From Paramacrobiotus richtersi (Eukaryota > Tardigrada > Eutardigrada > Parachela > Macrobiotidae), in the NCBI GenBank assembly GCA_034698045.1, contig JAQGAU010000530.1, positions 1 through 26,639 of the forward strand: a stretch of DNA of 26,639 nucleotides, written 5' to 3'. The stretch's first letter is position 1, and every line of letters starts with the position of its first letter. This document shows, in pieces, positions 20,384 through 26,639 of the stretch. The notes below the pieces were generated by a model, which saw only the letters and a list, made by a program, of their open reading frames with translations, made no database searches and was not told the DNA's origin. Position numbers and translations under genes: made by a program.

Positions 20384-21486
20384 AAAGGGGCTTGCAAAAG
20401 AATTTAGGCTTACTGTTGGTTTTTTGCCTGTTGGAAATCTCGCACATTGGAAAGAAATGGTGTTCAAGCACGCTCACAATATTCTTAAAAGCTGGAGCCC
20501 GAATCTGCCGCATAAGCCTGTCCCAGATAGGTTTTTCTGACAAAGGTTCATTCGCGGAACGGCAGCCCTGCCCTAGCCCGCTTTACACATCAAGAAATTA
20601 TTTCGAAAAACTATAATACATTTGCAGTTCTGCACTTAGAATCGGCAATGGGAGATTTCCGAAAATACGCTCAGGATTGACAGGATAAACAGAAACCGAA
20701 CATTAACAAACTCACACCGCAAACCTGGGCCATTCACTGTATTATCCGTTATGGTTGCCTAATAGTTCGTGTCAAAGATCTCAAGTGTTTAAAAGTTGGG
20801 ATTGACGCATACAGAGTGACTCAAGAATCTTATCATGTCGTGATAAGGACAGCTTGGGATCAGGGCTTGAAGGCAAAGTTTTTAACTTTCGTTTGAGTTT
20901 TCTTGCGCTGGCTCCATTTATTGCTGCGAATGTTGCCAAAAAAACCCAAATTCTATCATTTATTGACGAGTCGAAGAAACCCACGGGCTTCACGATACGG
21001 TGATCGCCGAGGTAGAACCGGGGCGAAAATGTTTAGCTGTTAGCCCGTTATTATTATCTGAGCCAAAGGGACTGTTTAATCGGTAGAAGGATCAGTGTCA
21101 AGAAAAATAATTTGGCAATGGTCACTACACGAACAAAATACGTCGCGATCTCATGATCTCAAGAACGCATAGTATGCATCCTCAATAGAACACGCATAGG
21201 CCTTGTTCCAAGCTTGCAGAGCATGTTTACGTTTAATGTACGTAGAAGGGTCTGCTAAAGGGAAAGCTAGCGACAAGCAAATGCCTCATTTTGTGATATT
21301 CATAGCGCGGATCATCTTTCCTTCGGTTTGCTTGCACGTTCACGTTTTCTCAAAAGGGCTTCCCAATACACAACCGAAATGCGGTGACGCGCTACCAGCG
21401 GAAGTTTCCACTTCCGGGTTTTAGACCCTGCCGGCATATCCTTATAGAAACACTGATAATGACGATCATCGCGAATACAGCATTCT
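20384..21486. other. Intergenic between the gustatory array and family C receptor
   Basis: The first ~200 bases resemble the DNA downstream of copy 1. The rest has short ORFs only (70 codons minus at 20781-20993; 73 codons plus at 21203-21424), a 7-bp hairpin CTTATCA/TGATAAG at 20829-20847 and the CGGAAGT inverted pair at 21399-21416. Confidence 0.45.
21399..21416. promoter_or_regulatory. Inverted CGGAAGT pair (ETS-like motif), 3' of family C receptor
   Basis: CGGAAGT, four-base spacer TTCC, ACTTCCG. CCGGAAGT is the classic ETS-factor core, so this could be a paired binding site, or simply a 7-bp hairpin in the 3' flank. A similar inverted pair lies at 23282-23309 on the other side of the same gene. 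Confidence 0.3.
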
Positions 21487-22584
21487 TTAGGCTCCTTGTT
21501 GAGATATCGTTGCGCGAGGGGTTGCTACAGGGGTCACAGCGAACTGGTTAGCGCGACAACATCGCGGGCCGATGGTTGCAACCCGTTGACAAAGTCGTCT
21601 TAATGCCGTTCGATAATCCGCGTTCATGGCAAAGAAAATGAACTGCAAGAAAATTTTGGTATCGGTAAAGCAGCAGTACGATGCTAGATAAAGACGTACC
21701 GTGCTAGTGAAGTAACCAACAACTTGAACAGGTTGCAACCACAGGTACAATAATGGACGGTGAACAAACATCTGGCGGTCCGTCCCGATAATCAGTGGTA
21801 TTACCAAAGTACAGATGAAATTCACAAAGAAGGCAAGAAAGACCATTTTGACCTTCGTTAGCCGCTTGTCGGCCGAAGCGCCAATTTCTTTTTGTCCTGT
21901 GTCACGGACAACTGTGTTTCGGTTTTGCCTGTCTTTCAACATCTTCGCATAAATTAAGCCGTAACCAGCGAAGGCAAATCCAATGGGGCAATAGTATCCG
22001 ATGAAATAGATCCCTATTCCCTCCTTCCCTGTGCCAAAGTTGGTACAAAGGCCAGCGGAACTAAAACCATATCGACGTGCTGATCCAAACCAGCCTTGAC
22101 TGCCAAACATAGCAGCGGCAATCCAGATGACTAGAATCACAACGTTCTCCTGACATTTTTGGGCAAGTATACGGTATTTATATGGGAAAACCACTGCACC
22201 GACCCGATTAACGGCGATACAGGTCTCGATCCAGTTCGAAGCGAAACGGCAGCTCAGGCGGATCCATACAAAAAAATCACAGTAGGCGAAGTCGTTCCGG
22301 TTGTTGACGTACTTTTCGTATACGGTAATGGCGTCAGTTGGAAAACTGATTAAACAAAGGATACCATGGGCGAACAGGCAGTGTGCAATTAAACGGCCAC
22401 CACCCGTGTGTAGTCGGCTGTCGTAAATGATCAAAAAGATTATCAGGAGGTTGCTGATGGCTCCGGTAAAACTTATAGACAGGTAAACTGACATCCATGA
22501 GGTAATCGCGGAAGTAGGGAACAAAGAGAGACTGAATGCTTTTGTAGAGGTAAGGTTCCCTGTGATATTGGTTGAAAGGTTCAT
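21487..22584 (-). CDS. Rhodopsin-like 7TM receptor, family C (intact; 346 aa if a 57-base intron is removed)
   Basis: Predicted class A GPCR of unknown ligand. The frame is open for 365 codons, but residues 296-314 of that reading, starting VRLYLASYCC, interrupt TM7. The corresponding 57 bases (21643-21699) run GTACGT to TTGCAG. Removing them joins TST directly to FIFFAMNADYR, giving STFIF at the NPxxY position and the expected spacing to helix 8. I therefore read exons 22584-21700 and 21642-21487, phase 0. Landmarks are sequons at N2, N6 and N10, N45 in TM1, C102 and C180, N126-R127-V128 for DRY, W154, P200, and CTLVIP (258-263) for CWxP. The TM2 aspartate position is H. A tail of about 45 residues follows. 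Its nearest relative is the truncated copy at 24892-25640. Confidence 0.88.
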   Translation of the reverse strand: MNLSTNITGNLTSTKAFSLSLFPTSAITSWMSVYLSISFTGAISNLLIIFLIIYDSRLHTGGGRLIAHCLFAHGILCLISFPTDAITVYEKYVNNRNDFAYCDFFVWIRLSCRFASNWIETCIAVNRVGAVVFPYKYRILAQKCQENVVILVIWIAAAMFGSQGWFGSARRYGFSSAGLCTNFGTGKEGIGIYFIGYYCPIGFAFAGYGLIYAKMLKDRQNRNTVVRDTGQKEIGASADKRLTKVKMVFLAFFVNFICTLVIPLIIGTDRQMFVHRPLLYLWLQPVQVVGYFTSTVRLYLASYCCFTDTKIFLQFIFFAMNADYRTALRRLCQRVATIGPRCCRANQFAVTPVATPRATISQQGA

Positions 22585-23559
22585 TTTTTGAGGAATTACT
22601 GAGAAATTGGCAAGTCTAAGGAAATGGCAAGAAAAGTTGCGGAAATACTAGAAATACACTTGAAAGAGGACAGGCTCTGCACGTAGCCTACGCAGAGTAG
22701 AATATAGTACTAGGGTTTGTGCAGACAGAAAAGCCAGCAAGTAAAGGTAATTGGCGGAAGTTATGGACAGCACGCAGACGATGAATATTATGCAAAGCGA
22801 GAACTCAGATGAACAAGCTGTTGTTCACAGTCGGTACGTGCCTCTCATGTTGATAACCAAATCGAGATTGATTTTCAAGGTTTCCTGTTAATACTGCACC
22901 TGTTAGTATTCACTGTCGAAAGCATCTGAGATTCTCCAAAAGCAATTATAGATGTCTTTTCCTCGCAAGCGCAGCTCCTCAACATCCTGGGCTTGCAATT
23001 ATCATATACAGGCATCCAATTAGGTAACGAATCGTTAGATGTGGAATTGCTGCACATGCTGTAGACGGAGTAGCGTTGGTGATTCCCGCTGTCTCCAGCT
23101 AAACTGACTTCCTGAATTAAAAATAATGACGTTATAGATCATTTACCAGCGAGGGGTTCTATGAACAGTGAATTCCGCGCAACATCAGTCTGTACAACGA
23201 CGAAAGCGCAACGGAATTTGTAAAAAATATCAACGACGGAATTTCAGAAGCCCTGTTAAGAGGGCGCGCTAACAACGCCGCCGGAAGTACAGCAACTGCC
23301 GTACTTCCGTTCGATTTGGGCAAAATAGCCAAGTCATCAAATTTTCTAACTTTTCAATGTACTGCACTCCCGACTGCGCAGTTATATATTGAACGTCGTT
23401 TCTTGGCATAATTTCCTTAAAGAATTTCCTCAAAGAATCCACGTACGTGGAATCACTGACGCGCTGCGTGACGTGGCACCTTATTGTCTAAGACTCTGTC
23501 AAGTGAGCTTTCGGGGAATGCTTAATATTCCCGGGAAAGAAAACAGATACAGCCGTTCT
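22585..23559. other. 5' flank of the family C receptor
   Basis: No supported ORF; a 60-codon minus-strand frame at 22875-23057 and a 69-codon plus-strand frame at 23389-23598 are unremarkable. The segment has no counterpart beside the pseudogene copy at 25.6 kb, where the matching DNA appears to be deleted. It contains the hairpin at 23282-23309. Confidence 0.5.
23282..23309. promoter_or_regulatory. Hairpin / inverted CGGAAGTAC pair upstream of family C receptor
   Basis: CGGAAGTAC (23282-23290) and GTACTTCCG (23301-23309) flank a 10-base centre. The left arm lies in CCGGAAGTA, an ETS-type core. It sits about 700 bases upstream of the receptor start codon. Confidence 0.35.
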
Positions 23560-23935
23560 CCATCAGGTTCAGATGGATATGACAGCTTCGTGACTTAGTT
23601 TGCGTGTACGTAGCGCACAAATATCTCGGATCGGAAATGATCGTAGCACAGGCAAATTATAATAAGGATGGCAAAAATCCGTCTGTGCAGCCCGCACAGT
23701 TCTGGTAACTGTGGCCTTGAATTAATCACGAAAACAGGTTACAACGAATAAAATGTTGTGCACATGCAAACCGCGCACAAATACTTATGTGGGCAAAGTG
23801 GTTTGCTTTACAAAAGGGAGAAGGAAAGAACCCCATAATTTCCTAAATTCATATCGTTTAAAGAAAATAACACGTCCCCACCTTACTATTATACTGATTG
23901 CAGCTGTACTTTGCTGAGAAATCCATGCCAAACAG
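23560..23935 (+). repeat. Duplicated non-coding block, copy 1
   Basis: Matches 25640-25980 in the same orientation with many small differences. Shared landmarks, in order, are GCGCACA(A/G)AT(A/T)TCTCGGATCGGAA, AAAATGTTGTG, CCGCGCACAAA, CAAAGTGGTT, TTTCCTAAATT and CTGAGAAAT. It is upstream flank of the family C receptor unit, duplicated with it. Confidence 0.8.
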
Positions 23936-24891
23936 AACCGCTCCGTATTCTCTTGAACAAGTTGAACTGCCACGAATCTGCATTTGTCTGGTATAATAAT
24001 TCTTATCAAATTTTACACTTTCTTTTGCTTTATCGTCAGGGAAAACTAAACCATGACAAAACAATCGCGAAGCGCTTGAAGTTGGACCGATTCCAGTGCG
24101 CAACCAAAAATCCGAGGTCTGTTTTGCATCTTATTAAAGTTGAGAGATTCTGCTACATTAGCACTTCAGATACGCAACGCAACTTTTCCATAACGCCTTA
24201 AATGACACCCATGATTAACAAGGTAGGAGAAGCGGTACGTGCACCACGAACACACGCCATACAACATATTGTTATCCGCCGCAACTGTCTCGTGATTCAT
24301 CTGATGCAGAAGTCGGTAATCAACGCACAAAAGACTCAAGAGCATGCGTGACCAAGATAGCCTTTAAACAAAGTGTGCCTAGTGAAAAAAATAATCAGCT
24401 GAAGAAAGCCGCGGAAAACATTAACAAGGCTCTTTAAAGTAAAACCATTTTAAAGATACCGATTAGTATTAAGTTTATCAGACAGAAGACCTGCCGAATG
24501 TGGAGTGTCAGGAAACATAACTGGACTCATGGCCTCATGGTCAATAAAATACATAAATAGATGGTGTCGTGACCTCGCGATTCTAAAAGTGCGAACATAC
24601 TGACCACAGCACGCAAGGACGTACGTATATTCAAGTCTTGCAGTGTTTCGTTTAGTTTGCATACAAGAGTTCTCTCCAGCGACAACCACATGTTATATTT
24701 TCTGGCCCGTCATCTTCCATTTTATATGCCAGGAGAATTCCCTTCTACTGTACATCTCGCAAGTGGAACGCGGTGAAGTAGATGGTACTTCTTTGGTCGG
24801 TATTTTACTGAAGCTTTCGTTGCTACATAACAAATGACATATTCTTATAATATAAATAGCCCTTTAGAGAATCATGCGGATGCAGCGTCTT
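23936..24891. other. Intergenic, nothing recognised
   Basis: Short ORFs of 64-96 codons on both strands with no domain similarity that I can see. Separates the family C unit from its truncated copy. Confidence 0.4.
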
Positions 24892-25640
24892 TTAGGCTAC
24901 TTGGTGAGATATCGTTGCGCGAGTGGTTTCTGCAGAGGTCACAGTGGAACTGTTGGTGCGACAACAACGCGGACCACCGGTTGCTACCCGTTCACCAAGT
25001 CTTCTTAATGCAGTTCTGTAATCCGCATTCATGCTTTCATGGCAAAGAAAATGAACTGCAAGAAAATATCGCTCATTTTGGTGTCGAATCAAGCAGCAGT
25101 ACACTGCTAACCATTGACTTACCGTGCTAATGAAGTAACCAACAACTTGGATAGGTTGTGACCACAGGTACAATAATGGACCCTGGACAAACATCTGGCG
25201 GTCCGTCCCGATAACCAGTGGTATTACCAAAGTACAGATAAAGTCCACAAAGAAGGCAAGAAAGACCACCTCGACCTTTGTTAGCCGCTTGTCGGCCGCA
25301 GCGCCAACGTCTTTCTGATCTCCGTCACGGACAGCTGTATTTCTGCTTCGCCTGTCTACTAGCATCTTTGCGTAAACCGAGCCATAACCAGCGAAGGCAA
25401 CCCCGATTGGCCAATAGAATCCGACGACATAGATCCGATTCCCCCCTTATCTGTGATAAATTTGATACAAAGACGAACAGAACTAAACCCGTACCGAAAT
25501 CCTATTCCAAACCATCCCAGACCGGCAACAGCAGCAGCGCCAATCCAGATGACCGTCACAAAGTTCTCCGGACGTTTCTGGGTAAATCGACGGTACTTGT
25601 ATGGGGAAAGCACTGCTCCTGCACGATTAGCGGCACCTCC
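24892..25640 (-). pseudogene. Family C receptor copy, 5'-truncated and frameshifted
   Basis: Homologous to the 3' two thirds of the 21487-22584 receptor: from just after the NRV region (PYKYR) through TM4-TM7 to the same C-terminal end (TTRATISHQVA and stop). It lacks the start codon, TM1, TM2 and most of TM3; homology stops near 25640 and the sequence passes directly into the upstream duplicated block. A base is missing near 25434-25447 (TM5 entrance). The intron equivalent (25056-25122) is 67 bases with a stronger GTAAGT donor and the same TTGCAG acceptor. An 8-base duplication follows FFAM and would stop the spliced frame soon after. Dead as a receptor. Confidence 0.86.
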
Positions 25641-25980
25641 TGTACATCCGGCTTAGATGTCAACTGCGTGACTTTGTCTGCGTTTCCATAGCGCACAGAT
25701 TTCTCGGATCGGAAGTGCTCGTAGCGGACGTGAATAATACGGAAAAGTCCGTATGTGCAGGTGAAATGTAGCCTCATATTAATCACCGAAACCGAGTCAC
25801 AACGCACAAAATGTTGTGTACCTGCGAACCGCGCACAAACATCTGGACAAAGTGGTTCTCACTTACAAAAGATAGTTACAAAGTAGAGATAGTTAGAAAG
25901 ATCATATTTTCCTAAATTATATCGTTTAACGAAAGTGACTATACCGATTGGAACTGAACTCCGCTGAGAAATTGGTATTT
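25640..25980 (+). repeat. Duplicated non-coding block, copy 2
   Basis: Counterpart of 23560-23935, here joined directly to the broken end of the receptor pseudogene. About 1.3 kb present in copy 1 between the equivalent points (roughly 22220 to 23560) is absent. Confidence 0.8.
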
Positions 25981-25983
25981 AAG

Positions 25984-25995
25984 TACTGTACAGTA
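25984..25995. repeat. 12-base perfect palindrome TACTGTACAGTA
   Basis: Exact self-complementary sequence, in the gap between the duplicated family C flank and the orphan upstream block. It is short enough to be chance. Confidence 0.5.
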
Positions 25996-26039
25996 TCGCA
26001 AGTTGACGGTTACGGTACGTTCACCCCCCTTTCTCTACA

Positions 26040-26230
26040 ACTGAAACTAATGTTCGTTGTGAATATGCTTTCGCTCTCATCACGGTAGACTGCACTGTCT
26101 GGATCTCGCAGTATCGAAACATTTAAAACGTATGTAAAACTGAGAACTCCATTCCAGGCCCGCATTCCGTAGAAAATATTTTTGCCTGACGTGACCGTTG
26201 TAAAGGCCGAAACGTTCGATATTCATAATC
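26040..26230 (+). repeat. Orphan fourth copy of the gustatory-array upstream block
   Basis: Resembles the upstream block of array copy 2: TTTCGCTCTC, then GACTGCACTGTCTGGA, then AAAACTGAGAACTC, CCGCATTCCGTAGA and further weaker matches, in the same order and orientation. The other blocks are followed within about 150 bases by a receptor start. Here I see no receptor exon in the remaining 400 bases. Confidence 0.65.
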
Positions 26231-26639
26231 GCTGCACATCTTTTCTCGCCACGTCTGCTGGAATGACACGGAATCTGACCGTACTGGGTTTGTCGCCAGT
26301 TAATCAGTTGATTTATTGCTGATCGGATTAGACTGTCGTATATTTTGTGCTTTTGTAGTACCTCAAAAGCGCGCTCACTGAGAATTGCTTACGAGGTTAC
26401 AACCACGCATGCTCGGTGTCATGTTTTTTAACTATTACTGCATGCCGCATAAAAACCCGAACTGCTCAATGCTTTCTTTATACATTGCGTACTTTTAGAG
26501 ATCTGTACGCATAAAGCTTTTCAACGGTCTGTTTCAGGTAACACCCGAGCAACGGAACGACCAAAGCAGCACCCATTCCCGCTAGAGCCAGTTCCGACGT
26601 CAATTTGCGGCCTAACCGTGCAGGCAACACATGGAACGC
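26231..26639. other. Window end, no recognised gene
   Basis: No long ORF on either strand and no detectable gustatory-like exon despite the upstream-block relic just before it. The receptor may have been lost or may never have been copied. Confidence 0.4.

Noticed and set aside
21487-22584. Single-exon 365-aa reading of the family C receptor
   Set aside because: It puts 19 extra residues in TM7; GT-AG ends, restored motif spacing and the variable length in the paralogue all favour an intron.
24892-25365. Intact 157-aa protein
   Set aside because: It is a read-through of the intron and an 8-base duplication in the truncated receptor copy, not a conserved product.

Overview
The window looks like chromosomal DNA from an invertebrate, most plausibly an ecdysozoan and perhaps a tardigrade. 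The reasons are spliced genes with very short introns (57-122 bases), rhodopsin-like receptors with degenerate signature motifs, insect-type gustatory-receptor-like genes (a family absent from vertebrates) and cut-and-paste transposons. The group is inferred from gene families and architecture; no rRNA or other taxonomic marker is present.

Layout. 811-1797 (+) is an intact single-exon rhodopsin-like GPCR (family A here); a recently broken paralogue lies at 12035-13020 (+). Between them are a hAT-type miniature transposon with a perfect 8-base target duplication (4308-4943), a decayed BED-finger-like fragment (about 3791-3910), a Mutator-like transposase gene on the minus strand (5212-7500, two introns, one early stop) and a second kind of GPCR with two introns (8401-9621, +, family B). 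From 13.1 to 20.6 kb there is a tandem array of three gustatory-receptor-like genes on the plus strand: copy 1 (13824-15197, one extra base in exon 1), copy 2 (16137-17542, intact, 401 aa) and copy 3 (19029-20383, heavily decayed). Each carries a related block of upstream DNA, and a fourth orphan copy of that block lies near the window end (about 26040-26230). On the minus strand lie an intact third kind of GPCR (21487-22584, family C, one tiny intron) and a 5'-truncated pseudogene copy (24892-25640).

How it fits together. This is a receptor cluster in active birth-and-death turnover: three of the four receptor families here have one intact member next to broken copies. A chemosensory or peptide-sensing role is the natural inference, but no ligand can be read from the sequence. 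The transposons lie among the receptors of the first 8 kb. The long gaps between genes show no RNA genes, no CRISPR and no convincing further exons, only repeats, small hairpins and weak ORFs.
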